From Nitrospirota bacterium (GTDB lineage Bacteria > Nitrospirota > Thermodesulfovibrionia > Thermodesulfovibrionales > Dissulfurispiraceae), in contig SCQE01000021.1 of assembly GCA_004321915.1 (NCBI GenBank), forward strand, positions 209,344 through 273,343: a stretch of DNA of 64,000 nucleotides, written 5' to 3'. This document shows positions 15,787 to 25,162 of the stretch, piece after piece; within the stretch, counting starts at the first letter, position 1; every line of letters begins with the position of its first letter. The notes beneath the pieces were generated by a model. It saw nothing but the letters and a program-made list of their open reading frames with translations, was not told the origin of the DNA and did no database searches. The translations under genes were made by a program, and so were the position numbers.

Positions 15787-16866
15787 ATGGAAAGAGAAAA
15801 ATTAAATAGCCTTCTCGTCTCCCCGGATAAGACAATAAAACAGGCTATGCAGATACTTACTCTTACATCAGAAAAGATTTTGTTCGTGGTCGACTCGAAG
15901 GAAAAACTTCTCGGAACGCTGACGGACGGCGACATCAGATCCGGTCTGATAAACGGTCTGGATTTCTCGGAAACTATAGATAAGGTGATGAACATCGAGT
16001 TTATTTCACTTGGCATTGATGAGCCGGGTATGCGCGAAAAGGCTAGAACTCGTATGGTTGAGAATAAGATTGAGCAGGTGCCGGTTATTGATGAAAAAGG
16101 CAAAATAATAGATATTTTTCTATGGACAGACATACTCGGAGAGAAAAGAGTATCAAAGCCCGCTAAACTCCTCGGGAACCAGGTGGTGATTATGGCAGGG
16201 GGAAAAGGCACTAGGCTAGACCCTTTTACAAAGATTCTTCCCAAGCCTTTGATACCGGTCGGAAATCGGGCCATAATAGAACTTATAATGGAGAAGTTTT
16301 ACTTTTCAGGCTTTCACAGATTTATATACACACTCAATTATAAAAAAGAGTATATCAAGCTTTTTTTAAAGGAGAACTCGCTTCCTTACGACATAAGCTG
16401 GATAGACGAGGATGAGTTTTTGGGTACGGCCGGAGGGCTTTCTTTGCTTCGTGATAAGATTGCCGATACTTTTTTTGTCACGAACTGTGATTCTCTTATA
16501 AGCGTGGATTTTAACGATGTGCTTAATTGGCACAAGAACCATAAGGCCATGATGACGGTTGTAGGCTGCCACAATGAAGTAAGGATACCTTTCGGCGTCC
16601 TTCAGTTCTCAAACGGCAAACTCGAAAGGATAATGGAGAAACCTGTTCATGATGTGATAATCAACACCGGCGTTTATGTGATAGAGCCGCATGTGCTCTC
16701 GATGATTCCTGAAGGACAGCATATGGACATGAATCAACTTATAGACAAAGCTGCGCAGGAAGGGGTTGTGGCGGTCTACCCTATTTATGACGGATGGCTT
16801 GATATAGGGCAGTGGGAAGAATACCGGAAGAGCCTTGAAAAGATGGGCGATATAAAGGAGTATTGA
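15787..16866 (+). CDS. CBS-domain sugar nucleotidyltransferase (PtmE-like)
   Basis: A 359-residue protein. Two CBS motifs (residues 1-125) precede a sugar-phosphate nucleotidyltransferase domain (130-355) with VIMAGGKGTRLDPFTKILPKPLIPVG. The same fusion is PtmE of Campylobacter, a GlcN-1-phosphate guanylyltransferase that supplies the GDP-linked legionaminic acid route. By analogy it may start the nonulosonate pathway here; the CBS pair could sense adenosyl ligands or energy state. Substrate and nucleotide are not proven by sequence. Confidence 0.87.
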   Translation: MEREKLNSLLVSPDKTIKQAMQILTLTSEKILFVVDSKEKLLGTLTDGDIRSGLINGLDFSETIDKVMNIEFISLGIDEPGMREKARTRMVENKIEQVPVIDEKGKIIDIFLWTDILGEKRVSKPAKLLGNQVVIMAGGKGTRLDPFTKILPKPLIPVGNRAIIELIMEKFYFSGFHRFIYTLNYKKEYIKLFLKENSLPYDISWIDEDEFLGTAGGLSLLRDKIADTFFVTNCDSLISVDFNDVLNWHKNHKAMMTVVGCHNEVRIPFGVLQFSNGKLERIMEKPVHDVIINTGVYVIEPHVLSMIPEGQHMDMNQLIDKAAQEGVVAVYPIYDGWLDIGQWEEYRKSLEKMGDIKEY

Positions 16867-16870
16867 GGAT

Positions 16871-18043
16871 ATGATCGACAAATTCGGATTTCAGCTGAAC
16901 ACTATTATGTTCTACGGCATAGGCCATTCAATGACGTTGGGAGATTTTCTAAAACAAAAGGGACACGAAAAGGTGCTGTTCCTTGCCGATGAAGGGGTTG
17001 TAAAGGGCGCTGATTATTTCGGCAGGGTCAAGGAGACGGTCCGGTCATGTGTTGACAAGCTGCATGTAATTGCCTTGCGGGGCAATGAGGAGCCCGACTA
17101 TGATTATTTGGATGCGGTCGCCGCCGAAGTCCGTTCGCTCGGCAAAATAGATGCGGTTGTCGGAATAGGGGGCGGAAGCTGTCTTGATATGATGAAGGCC
17201 GTTGCAGTATTGATGACCAATCCCGGCAGAGGAATCGATTACAGGGGATTCGATAAGCTTCAAAATCCCGGAGTGCCTACAATAGCTATTCCTACCACTG
17301 CAGGCACAGGCAGCGAGGTAACTATAAATGCCGTGTTTACGGACAAAAAAGAGATGAAGAAGCTTGGCATCAACGGTCTTTATATGAATGCCACTTACGC
17401 CATACTCGATGCCGAATGGACATTGAGCTGTCCTGTGCATGTTGCGGTCTCCTCAGGCATGGATGCCATGACCCACGCCCTTGAAAGTTTTATGTGCAGG
17501 AAAGCTAACGGCCTTACAAGGGTATTCAGCAAAGAGGCGTTCAGGTTGCTTTACGGGGCGTTGCCGTCGCTTATAGACGATCCCGGGAACAAGACGAAGC
17601 GACAGGAGCTGCTTTTAGGCAGTTATCTTGCCGGAGCGGCGCTTTTCAATTCCGGTTCCGGCATAGCCGGAGCTCTTTCTTATCCCATAGGCGTTCATTT
17701 TAAAGTTCCTCATGGTATTGGAGGTGCAATATTTCTTTCGTCGGTCGTAGAGTTTAATGTCAGCAAGGGATATTACGATTATTCCGAGCTGCTCGATCTG
17801 GTTGAGCCGTGCTCTGGGCTTTCGGCAAAGGCAAAGGCTGAAAAATTTTCGGTCTTAATGAAGGACCTTTCGATCAAGCTCGGCGTGCCCGATTATCTTG
17901 ATCAGTGGGGCATAACAAAAGATAACGTTCAGGAAACAGCGAAACTCATGCTGCCGCTGCAGGCCGCTTTTGACCAAAACCCCGTATCTTTTTCAGCCGA
18001 GAAGGATGCGCCGGAAATGCTTTTCAGGCATATCAGACACTAA
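16871..18043 (+). CDS. Iron-type (group III) alcohol dehydrogenase
   Basis: A 390-residue dehydrogenase of the iron-containing family. The NAD-binding block GIGGGSCLDMMKAVAVLMTNPG and IPTTAGTGSEVT are present, as are metal ligands in SSGMDAMTHALESF and FKVPHGIGGA. Most members oxidise or reduce simple alcohols, but KdnB, which oxidises C8 of KDO before amination, belongs to the same family, and a KdnA-like aminotransferase lies 3.7 kb downstream. I infer that this enzyme oxidises a sugar alcohol to an aldehyde for that aminotransferase. Alternative: an unrelated sugar reductase such as in CDP-ribitol or glycerol pathways. Confidence 0.85.
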   Translation: MIDKFGFQLNTIMFYGIGHSMTLGDFLKQKGHEKVLFLADEGVVKGADYFGRVKETVRSCVDKLHVIALRGNEEPDYDYLDAVAAEVRSLGKIDAVVGIGGGSCLDMMKAVAVLMTNPGRGIDYRGFDKLQNPGVPTIAIPTTAGTGSEVTINAVFTDKKEMKKLGINGLYMNATYAILDAEWTLSCPVHVAVSSGMDAMTHALESFMCRKANGLTRVFSKEAFRLLYGALPSLIDDPGNKTKRQELLLGSYLAGAALFNSGSGIAGALSYPIGVHFKVPHGIGGAIFLSSVVEFNVSKGYYDYSELLDLVEPCSGLSAKAKAEKFSVLMKDLSIKLGVPDYLDQWGITKDNVQETAKLMLPLQAAFDQNPVSFSAEKDAPEMLFRHIRH

Positions 18044-18066
18044 TCCTAAGACAGGAGAGACGATAA

Positions 18067-18747
18067 ATGAGCGAAAACAGATACACGAAAATCCATTACA
18101 ACGAGAGTTTAAGGCCTTATACGGAATATCCCGTTAAACTCTGCAACCACCTTGCGGATAGGTATTTTAAAAAAAGGTCGGGCAACCTTCTCGATATCTG
18201 TTGCGGCAGGGGGGAGCATGTCGAAATTTTTCAGAAAATAGGATTTAAGGCTTACGGTATAGACCGAGACTCGGTCGGGAAAGATAAGGGGTTGAATATT
18301 TCTGTGGCGGATGTAGAGGCCGATATGTTTCCGTTTGAAGACAATTTCTTTGACGCAATTATGATGAAGTCCGCTATCGAACATATACGGAACATAGACC
18401 ATCTGATGAAAGAGATATACAGGGTGTTGAAGCCCGGGTGCCCGGTGGTGGTTACGACCTGCGACTGGAAGAGGAACTATAAGGTCTTCTACGACGACTA
18501 TACGCATAAGACACCGTTCACAAAGGCGTCTATGGAGGATATGTTCAGGATGTTCGATTTTAAAAATAGCAGGGTCGAGTTTTTTTATCACCTGCCGTTT
18601 ACATGGAAGTGTGATTTCAACAAACAGATTGCACGGATGTTGTCTTTGATCCCTCTGAAATACACGCAGACTACAGAGCTTACGGAATACAAGAAGCTGA
18701 TAAGATTTTCCAAGGAAGTCCAGCTTCTCGGATACGCAGAGAAATAG
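18067..18747 (+). CDS. Class I SAM-dependent methyltransferase
   Basis: A 226-residue methyltransferase with motif I LLDICCGRGEHV (about residues 41-52), an acidic GIDRD after the second strand and a MMKSAIEHI post-I region. Probably O- or C-methylates a sugar or glycan intermediate. It stands 23 bases after the dehydrogenase with a clear AGGAGA ribosome site, and 17 bases before a B12 radical SAM gene. Confidence 0.85.
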   Translation: MSENRYTKIHYNESLRPYTEYPVKLCNHLADRYFKKRSGNLLDICCGRGEHVEIFQKIGFKAYGIDRDSVGKDKGLNISVADVEADMFPFEDNFFDAIMMKSAIEHIRNIDHLMKEIYRVLKPGCPVVVTTCDWKRNYKVFYDDYTHKTPFTKASMEDMFRMFDFKNSRVEFFYHLPFTWKCDFNKQIARMLSLIPLKYTQTTELTEYKKLIRFSKEVQLLGYAEK

Positions 18748-18764
18748 CCGACAGGGATGGTTTA

Positions 18765-20747
18765 ATGAAAAAGAAGACAAAAATATATTTGGCAGACCTC
18801 GTGCATAATTTTCTCGGCGGCGGCTCTTACATGTTTCCGCTGAATATAGGCTTTATCGCTTCTTATGCGAAAAAGGCTTTTGGCGATGAGGCAGAGATTA
18901 CCCTGTTCAAGTATCCTGACATGCTTGTAAAACGTTTAAAAGAAGCCCCCCCTGATATATTGGGACTGAGCAGCTATACATGGAACACCCACCTTAACAG
19001 TCAGGTTTCCCGGCTTATGAAATCCTTAAACCCTGCTGCTATGGTTGTTTATGGCGGCCCGAACGTCAACCATACGGACGGTGGTTATAGAGATTTTTTC
19101 AGTAAGAATCCCTGCGTTGATTTTTATGTGATCAATGAGGGCGAGGTCGGATTTTCGAATCTCTTAAGCCGTTATTTCGAGTCCGGACAGGACTTGCGCG
19201 CGATGAAGGGTGCAGGACCTGTTGACGGCTGTGTCTTTTTTGACGGAGCCCCGGTGGCCGGCGCGAGGCTGCCAAGAATGCAGAGCCTCGATGAAATACC
19301 TTCCCCTTATCTCAGCGGGATTCTGGATGAGTTCTTTAAATTCGACCTCATCCCTATAGTTGAGACCAACAGGGGATGTCCCTATGCCTGTACGTATTGC
19401 GCACAGGGGATCGGCTCGCAATATAAGGTGAAATTTTTCGACATAGAGCGCGTTCTTTCCGAACTCGATTACATTGCCGGTCATGTGAATAATACGAACC
19501 TTCTATGCTTTGCCGACGCCAATTTCGGCATAGCCCAGAGGGATATCAGGATCGCGGAGCATATAAGGAACCTTCAACAGACAAAAGGCTACCCGAGGCG
19601 GTGCACCATAAACTGGATAAAGACAAGGCAGAGCATAGAGCTTGCAAAGATAATGGGACAGTCTACATATCTGGTCTCGTCCCTTCAATCGCTCGACCCG
19701 ATCGTACTGAAGAACATAAAGAGGCATAACATAGACTATTCGCACTTCAAGGAGATTGTGGACCAGACCAATGAGATGGGCGGGGTGTCCGGGACCGAGA
19801 TAATACTTGCGCTTCCGGGAGAAACAAAGGAAAGCCATCTTAACAGTCTCAGAAAACTCTTCGACTGGGATGTAAGCTATATAATATGTTACAACTGCCT
19901 TCTTATAGACGGAAGCGAACTGACACTGCCTGAACAGCGCGGGGAGTATAAGCTCAGGACGAGGTTCAGGCTTGTTGACAGCGCCTTCGGCCATTATGAC
20001 AGTATCAGCTCCTTTGAATGCGAGGAAGGCATCCGCTCGACCTCGGCAATGTCTGAGGATGAAATACTCTTTTTCAGGCCCGTTCATTGGCTTATTCAGT
20101 TCTTCTGGAATTACAGATGTTACTTTGAGCTGCTAAAGTTTATGAACGGCCACGGCATCAATCCCGTGGATTTTATAGTGGCACTTATAAACAACGCCGC
20201 ATCGGCGCCCGCCTCGGTCAAGGGCATATTTCAGGATTTCGGCCGGGAGGCTGTCGAGGAATGGTTCGAATCTCCGGAAGCGCTCTGCAAATATTACGAG
20301 ATCCCTGAGAACTTCGCGAAACTCGAGAGCGGCGAAGTGGGCAAAATGAACGGAAAATACACATGGAGGGTCATCCTTGAATGCAAGAATGATTTCGACC
20401 GTTTTGTTAAGGATACCGCATCAGGCATGCTGCCTGACCACAGCGAGGCCATAGCGGATATCGTTCTTTATGCGTCGAACGCGTTACTTGATTTTAGTCA
20501 GAACTTTAATTTTACCGCCAAGCAGCTGAAGTTCTCGCACGATGTTATTGCATGGAAGGAAAGCAAATACAAAAGTGGCCTGAGCAAGAAAGAGTGTGCT
20601 TATTCGTTTGTCTTTCCGGACGAGAAAAAGGGCGCGCTTGAAGTGCTTTTGAACCAGTACAAGCATTCTAACAAAAATGTAACCATGCGCAAGATGACCG
20701 AGCATATGAGAATCACCGACATCTATTATGATGTGAGTCCTGTTTGA
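18765..20747 (+). CDS. B12-binding radical SAM protein with long C-terminal region
   Basis: A 660-residue enzyme. Residues 15-150 resemble the cobalamin-binding domain (DILGLSSYTW, VYGGPNVN, INEGE), and 195-400 the radical SAM core with CPYACTYC (C205, C209, C212). A further 230 residues of no recognised domain follow (about 430-660), making it longer than most class B radical SAM methylases. Family members methylate unactivated carbons or carry out ring rearrangements. Flanked by a methyltransferase and a SPASM radical SAM gene. The substrate is unknown; a sugar or nucleotide sugar is inferred from context. Confidence 0.85.
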   Translation: MKKKTKIYLADLVHNFLGGGSYMFPLNIGFIASYAKKAFGDEAEITLFKYPDMLVKRLKEAPPDILGLSSYTWNTHLNSQVSRLMKSLNPAAMVVYGGPNVNHTDGGYRDFFSKNPCVDFYVINEGEVGFSNLLSRYFESGQDLRAMKGAGPVDGCVFFDGAPVAGARLPRMQSLDEIPSPYLSGILDEFFKFDLIPIVETNRGCPYACTYCAQGIGSQYKVKFFDIERVLSELDYIAGHVNNTNLLCFADANFGIAQRDIRIAEHIRNLQQTKGYPRRCTINWIKTRQSIELAKIMGQSTYLVSSLQSLDPIVLKNIKRHNIDYSHFKEIVDQTNEMGGVSGTEIILALPGETKESHLNSLRKLFDWDVSYIICYNCLLIDGSELTLPEQRGEYKLRTRFRLVDSAFGHYDSISSFECEEGIRSTSAMSEDEILFFRPVHWLIQFFWNYRCYFELLKFMNGHGINPVDFIVALINNAASAPASVKGIFQDFGREAVEEWFESPEALCKYYEIPENFAKLESGEVGKMNGKYTWRVILECKNDFDRFVKDTASGMLPDHSEAIADIVLYASNALLDFSQNFNFTAKQLKFSHDVIAWKESKYKSGLSKKECAYSFVFPDEKKGALEVLLNQYKHSNKNVTMRKMTEHMRITDIYYDVSPV

Positions 20748-20771
20748 AGGTGCACGCCGGATAGATATAAT

Positions 20772-21764
20772 ATGAGCGCGACCCCGCAAAGAATAACTGA
20801 AGAGCGTGTAGGCTACGGCGATGGTGTTCTTGCCAAGCTATTCGGCGATAGATACACACAGTACCGCGAGCTCTGGAACAAGGCCTGCAAAAGGGAGACG
20901 ATCACGGAATTCCCGCTTTACCTGCAGTTTGAGTTCACCCCCTTCTGCAACCTTTCCTGCGTGTCCTGCATTCACGGCATTGAGGAGTTGAAGTCCTCTT
21001 ATACTGCCGTGGATCTTTCTATGGATTACGAAAAGATAATACTTGAAGCCGAGCGGTTCGGGTGTCCGTCTATCTCGTTCCACAACAACAACGAGCCGTT
21101 GCTCGTAAGGGATTTGGAAGATAAAATAGGTTTTGCGAAACGGCATGGGTTTATAGACCTTATCCTCACCACAAACGCGACTCTTCTTAGCGAAGAAAGG
21201 GCAGACCGCCTGCTTGAGTCCGGACTTACAAAGATCAATTTCAGCATAGACGCATACAGCGAAGAAGCGTACAGGCTCACGAGAAGAAAAGGAGACTTCC
21301 GTCAGGTGCTGGCAAACATAGAGGGATTTCTTGAACTGAAGAAAAAGCGCGGCTATGAGCTTCCTATTACAAGGGTTACGTTCCTGATAAACAGGAATAA
21401 CTATGCCGAGACCGGGCAGTTCAGGGCGTTCTGGAAAGACCGCGTAGACCTTGTCGAGTTTCAGAATTTTCAGGCGCTTGACGGTTATACGGAGGCCCTG
21501 TGCCCTCCGGGGTATGAGAGGTATGAAGGTTTTGAGTGCACATATCCGTGGCAGCAGGTTGTTGTCAGGTCCAACGGCGATGTTCTGCCATGCTGCTCTT
21601 TTTACGGGGCGGATATTGTTTTGGGGAATATTGCCCAAAACTCGATATATGAATTGTGGCACGGAGAGAAGATTAAGGCTTTGAGGGAGTCTCTTTCACA
21701 CAAGTCATATGCGCACGCCTCCTGCAGGCGGTGCGCAAGAACTTTTTATAAAAAAAGCGAATAA
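20772..21764 (+). CDS. Radical SAM/SPASM protein
   Basis: A 330-residue protein with the cluster motif CNLSCVSC (C59, C63, C66) and a SPASM-like C-terminus (CTYPW, VLPCCSF, ASCRRC). It shares overall layout and many local matches with the protein at 30324 (for example RY.Y/EYR..W, FPL.L, L..ANA.LL, NIEG...LKK), so the two look like paralogues of one sugar-locus family. The reaction is unknown. AdoMet-radical dehydrogenation or epimerisation of a sugar carbon would be typical. Confidence 0.87.
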   Translation: MSATPQRITEERVGYGDGVLAKLFGDRYTQYRELWNKACKRETITEFPLYLQFEFTPFCNLSCVSCIHGIEELKSSYTAVDLSMDYEKIILEAERFGCPSISFHNNNEPLLVRDLEDKIGFAKRHGFIDLILTTNATLLSEERADRLLESGLTKINFSIDAYSEEAYRLTRRKGDFRQVLANIEGFLELKKKRGYELPITRVTFLINRNNYAETGQFRAFWKDRVDLVEFQNFQALDGYTEALCPPGYERYEGFECTYPWQQVVVRSNGDVLPCCSFYGADIVLGNIAQNSIYELWHGEKIKALRESLSHKSYAHASCRRCARTFYKKSE

Positions 21765-21779
21765 GGAGCGAGAAAGAAA

Positions 21780-22949
21780 ATGCCCGGTTTTGAGGTCTTT
21801 GGAAAAGAGGAGCAGCAGGCGATAAATGATCTGTTCGAAGCGAACGGCGGTATACTTTTTGCGCACGGCTTTGACGCGATGCGGAAGGGTGTTTACCGTG
21901 TAAGGGAATTCGAAGCTGCCTTCGCTAAGAGAATGGGAACGGGTTATGCTCAGGCTGTGTCGTCCGGTTCCACTGCGCTGAAGGTCGGGCTCAAGGCCTT
22001 GGGCGTGCATAAGGGTGACGAGGTTATAACGCAGTCGTTTACTTTTGTGGCGACTGTTGAGGCGATACTCGAGGTCGGCGCTACACCGGTTATTGTCGAT
22101 ATTGACGAAACCCTCAATATGTGCCCTGTCAGCCTTGAGAAGACGATAACTGAAAAGACAAGGGCCGTTATCCCTGTGCATATGATGGGCTCTCCCGCTG
22201 CAATGGATGAGATTATGGCGGTTGCAAAAAAATATAACCTGTCAGTGCTTGAAGACACGGCGCAGGGCTGCGGCGGCACATATAAAGGAAAGACGCTTGG
22301 CACGATCGGGCATGCCGGGGCGTTCAGTCTCGATGCCGGGAAAACCATTCAAACAGGCGAGGGCGGCATGGTGATAACCTCCCGGGAAGATATTTATACA
22401 AGGGCGCGGGCATATCACGACCATGGTCATGAATACAGCAAGAGCATGGGTAGGGGCGAGGAAGGCGCGTTGCTGACCGGATTCAACTACAGGATGACCG
22501 AACTGCAGGGCGCAATAGGGCTGGTGCAGTTGTCCAAGCTCGATATGATCCTCGATAATCAGAGGAAGAACAAGGCAAAGATGATGCAGGGGTTGGGGCA
22601 GCTGCCGTTCGGCTTCAGAAAAGAACTCGATCCTGCCGGAGAACTTGGCGATACGATCGTGTTTTTCCTCGATTCGAAAGAGCAGGCCGGTGAATTTGTG
22701 TCCAAGATGAAGGCTGCCGGTCTCGGGACCAAGAACCTTCCAGATGCCATAAGGTGGCACTTTGCAAGGCATTGGGGCCACATGTTCATGGAGCATGGTT
22801 TTTATGCAGACACATGGCAGCAGGAGTGGCAGAAATCCGCTGACTTGCTCGAAAGGGCGGTCGCCCTGCCCGTTATGGTGAATATGACGGATGAGAGGAT
22901 TGAAGAAGTTACCCGGAAGATACTTGAAGTAGCGGAAAAGGTAAAATGA
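21780..22949 (+). CDS. DegT-family aminotransferase resembling KdnA
   Basis: A 389-residue PLP aminotransferase. It opens MPGFEVFGKEE and contains HDHGHEYSKSMGRG and GLNFR/GFNYR-type blocks that I recall from KdnA of Shewanella, the enzyme that aminates C8 of oxidised KDO to give 8-amino-KDO. The PLP lysine lies in LDAGKTIQTGEGG. KdnA works after KdnB, an iron-type dehydrogenase, and such a dehydrogenase is encoded at 16871. I infer terminal amination of a 2-keto sugar acid. The ordinary alternative is a nucleotide-sugar aminotransferase. Overlaps the next gene by 4 bases. Confidence 0.83.
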   Translation: MPGFEVFGKEEQQAINDLFEANGGILFAHGFDAMRKGVYRVREFEAAFAKRMGTGYAQAVSSGSTALKVGLKALGVHKGDEVITQSFTFVATVEAILEVGATPVIVDIDETLNMCPVSLEKTITEKTRAVIPVHMMGSPAAMDEIMAVAKKYNLSVLEDTAQGCGGTYKGKTLGTIGHAGAFSLDAGKTIQTGEGGMVITSREDIYTRARAYHDHGHEYSKSMGRGEEGALLTGFNYRMTELQGAIGLVQLSKLDMILDNQRKNKAKMMQGLGQLPFGFRKELDPAGELGDTIVFFLDSKEQAGEFVSKMKAAGLGTKNLPDAIRWHFARHWGHMFMEHGFYADTWQQEWQKSADLLERAVALPVMVNMTDERIEEVTRKILEVAEKVK

Positions 22950-23632
22950 GAATAACGGCGTTTATCCCCGCGAGGGGCGGTTCAAAGGGCATTCCCAAGA
23001 AAAACCTCGCTTTGCTGAACGGGAAGCCTCTGATTCAGTACACGATAGAGGCGGCAAAAAAAAGCAGGTATATTAACGATATTTTTGTATCGAGCGATGA
23101 TTCTGAAATTATCGGGTTTTGCGAATCAGTCGGGGTTTCGGTGCCTTACCGCAGGCCGGAAGAGCTTGCAACGGATTCGTCATCCATAGTTGATACTCTG
23201 ATGCATGCTTTGGACTGGATGGGAAAACGGAAAGAATTGCCCTATGTCATAATGCTTCTGCAGCCGACATCTCCTTTAAGGACAGCTAATAATATTGATG
23301 AAGCCGTTGAATTGTTCGTATCGGATGGTGCCGAAAGCCTTATTAGTGTACACCGCATGGTTGAACACCCCTATGAATGTTTGAAGGTTGCGGCTGGTGG
23401 ATGGGAGTATCTGGTACGTCCTGAAAAAGAAGCCTTTAGAAGGCAGGACTACAACGAAGATTTTTATTACATAAACGGTGCTATTTATATAGTGAAAACA
23501 GACTTCTTTATAAGGGAAAAGAAATTTGTTCTTGAGAACAGAACAAAATTATACATTATGCCTCCTGAAAAAGGAGTTGATGTTGATGATGCTCTTGGAT
23601 TAAAAAAGGCGGAATGCTATTTTGGATTATGA
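22946..23632 (+). CDS. CMP-nonulosonate synthetase (NeuA/LegF family)
   Basis: A 228-residue cytidylyltransferase with the family opening FIPARGGSKGIPKKNLALLN, the SSDDSEI block and LLQPTSPLRT. It activates a nine-carbon (or related) 2-keto sugar acid as CMP-sugar for transfer. With NeuB and NeuC upstream, the legionaminic-type acid is the likely substrate. Its start overlaps the KdnA-like stop (ATGA). From here the sequence becomes visibly more AT-rich. Confidence 0.9.
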   Translation: MRITAFIPARGGSKGIPKKNLALLNGKPLIQYTIEAAKKSRYINDIFVSSDDSEIIGFCESVGVSVPYRRPEELATDSSSIVDTLMHALDWMGKRKELPYVIMLLQPTSPLRTANNIDEAVELFVSDGAESLISVHRMVEHPYECLKVAAGGWEYLVRPEKEAFRRQDYNEDFYYINGAIYIVKTDFFIREKKFVLENRTKLYIMPPEKGVDVDDALGLKKAECYFGL

Positions 23633-23662
23633 GCAAGAACGCCTTGGACATATAGACGCCAG

Positions 23663-24280
23663 ATGATAGTTATAATTGATTGTGGTATAGGCAATGTCGG
23701 TTCTGTTGCGCATGCTCTTGAGTATCTGGGCGGAAAATATTTTATTTCAGGTAATAGAAAGGACTTTGAGAGTGCGGACGCTCTTGTGCTTCCGGGAGTT
23801 GGCGCTTTTCCTGCAGGCATGAAGAATCTGAGAGAGTTCGGGCTGGTAGATGAAATGGAGAAACAGGTCTTAATAAATAAGAAGCCTTTTATGGGGATAT
23901 GCCTTGGTATGCAATTGCTTGCTTCCGATTCAACTGAGGGGGGATTTAATACAGGGCTGGGTTGGATTGAAGGGCATGTAATTTCTTTAAGTCCGGAAGG
24001 GAATCTACGCGTTCCTCATGTGGGGTGGAATGATGTCAAATTCGACCGGTCTTCGTGTTTTTCTCATAACATTGACGAAAACGCTCATTTTTATTTTGAC
24101 CACAGTTTTCATCTTCAATGCGATAAAAGTTTGGCTATAGCTACATGTGAGTATGGCGGCACATTGGTTGCCGCCATACAAAGAGAAAATATTTTCGCGA
24201 CACAATTTCATCCTGAGAAAAGCCAGAGGAACGGCTTGAAAGTTCTAAGAAATTTTTTGAATTTTGTGGGAAAGCATTAA
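23663..24280 (+). CDS. HisH-type glutamine amidotransferase of the acetamidino module
   Basis: A 205-residue class I glutaminase with the nucleophile C80 in GICLGMQ and the catalytic pair H183/E185 in FHPEK. It releases ammonia from glutamine for the HisF-like partner, whose gene follows at 12 bases. The company of two WbpG-type proteins identifies it as HisH2 of the sugar amidine pathway rather than histidine biosynthesis. Confidence 0.9.
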   Translation: MIVIIDCGIGNVGSVAHALEYLGGKYFISGNRKDFESADALVLPGVGAFPAGMKNLREFGLVDEMEKQVLINKKPFMGICLGMQLLASDSTEGGFNTGLGWIEGHVISLSPEGNLRVPHVGWNDVKFDRSSCFSHNIDENAHFYFDHSFHLQCDKSLAIATCEYGGTLVAAIQRENIFATQFHPEKSQRNGLKVLRNFLNFVGKH

Positions 24281-24292
24281 TGGTAACAGGAC

Positions 24293-25162
24293 ATGCTTAA
24301 AGCAAGAATTGTCGCAATATTAATTGTCAAAGGCGAAATAGTAGTGCAAAGTATCAACTTTAAACAATTTTTGCCTGTAGGTTCTCCTTCCATAGCAGTA
24401 GATTACCTTAACAGTTGGGGTGTTGATGAAATTGCTATTATCGATATCGATGCGACACCCGGAAAAAGAAATCCTCGCTTTGACCATATCTCAGAATATT
24501 CTAAATATTGCCAAGTCCCTCTTTCGGTGGGAGGAGGGATTAAGAATGTTGATGATATCAAGAGAGCGGTCCATATTGGTGCAGACAAAGTAGTTATAAA
24601 TACGGCAGCCGTAAAATATCCGCGACTCATAAGCGAAAGCGCAGGCTTATTCGGCAATCAGTGCATTATAGTTTCGATGGATGTTAGAAAAGTGTCTAAA
24701 AAAAAATATGAAGTGTATATTAACTCTGGAAACGTTTCCACAGGCTACTCTCCTGCAGATTTAGCCAAAAGATCCGAAGAGCTTGGCGCCGGTGAAATTT
24801 TGCTCACATCTATCGATCGTGACGGAACAAAGAAGGGATACGATTTAGAGTTGATAGGACAAGTGTTGAATGTTGTAAATATCCCTGTGATTGCTTGCGG
24901 AGGCGTTGGCCATCCGCAACATTTTCTGGATGCGATCAATATGGGAGTTTCGGCTGTAGCGGCTGCAAATTTCTATCACTATTCCGAACATAGTGTTACT
25001 ACTATCAAAAGCTACCTGAAAGCTGCCGGCGCTAATATTCGTCTTGACTCTTATGCAACTTATAATGAGTTTGCGTTTGATCGTCTTGGCCGACCGCGAA
25101 AAAAAGATGACATCTTTCTCGAGAAACTTCATGTCGAATACATCCCCGAAGAAATCATATGA
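24293..25162 (+). CDS. HisF-like protein of the acetamidino module (AglZ/HisF2 type)
   Basis: A 289-residue beta/alpha barrel aligned to HisF over its first 250 residues (LSVGGGIKN, INTAAVKYP, LLTSIDRDGTKKGYD). Catalytic Asp130 of true HisF is kept (SMD, residue 130), but Asp11, the general acid of imidazole glycerol phosphate synthesis, is Ile11 (AILIVKG). True cyclase activity is therefore unlikely; it should only channel ammonia to the amidotransferase, as HisF2 does in Pseudomonas O antigen synthesis. A C-terminal extension of about 35 residues is present. Overlaps the next gene by 4 bases. Confidence 0.9.
   Translation: MLKARIVAILIVKGEIVVQSINFKQFLPVGSPSIAVDYLNSWGVDEIAIIDIDATPGKRNPRFDHISEYSKYCQVPLSVGGGIKNVDDIKRAVHIGADKVVINTAAVKYPRLISESAGLFGNQCIIVSMDVRKVSKKKYEVYINSGNVSTGYSPADLAKRSEELGAGEILLTSIDRDGTKKGYDLELIGQVLNVVNIPVIACGGVGHPQHFLDAINMGVSAVAAANFYHYSEHSVTTIKSYLKAAGANIRLDSYATYNEFAFDRLGRPRKKDDIFLEKLHVEYIPEEII

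Noticed and set aside
23663..25162. HisH and HisF as part of histidine biosynthesis
   Set aside because: HisF has lost Asp11, no other his genes are near, and two WbpG-type amidotransferases follow directly.
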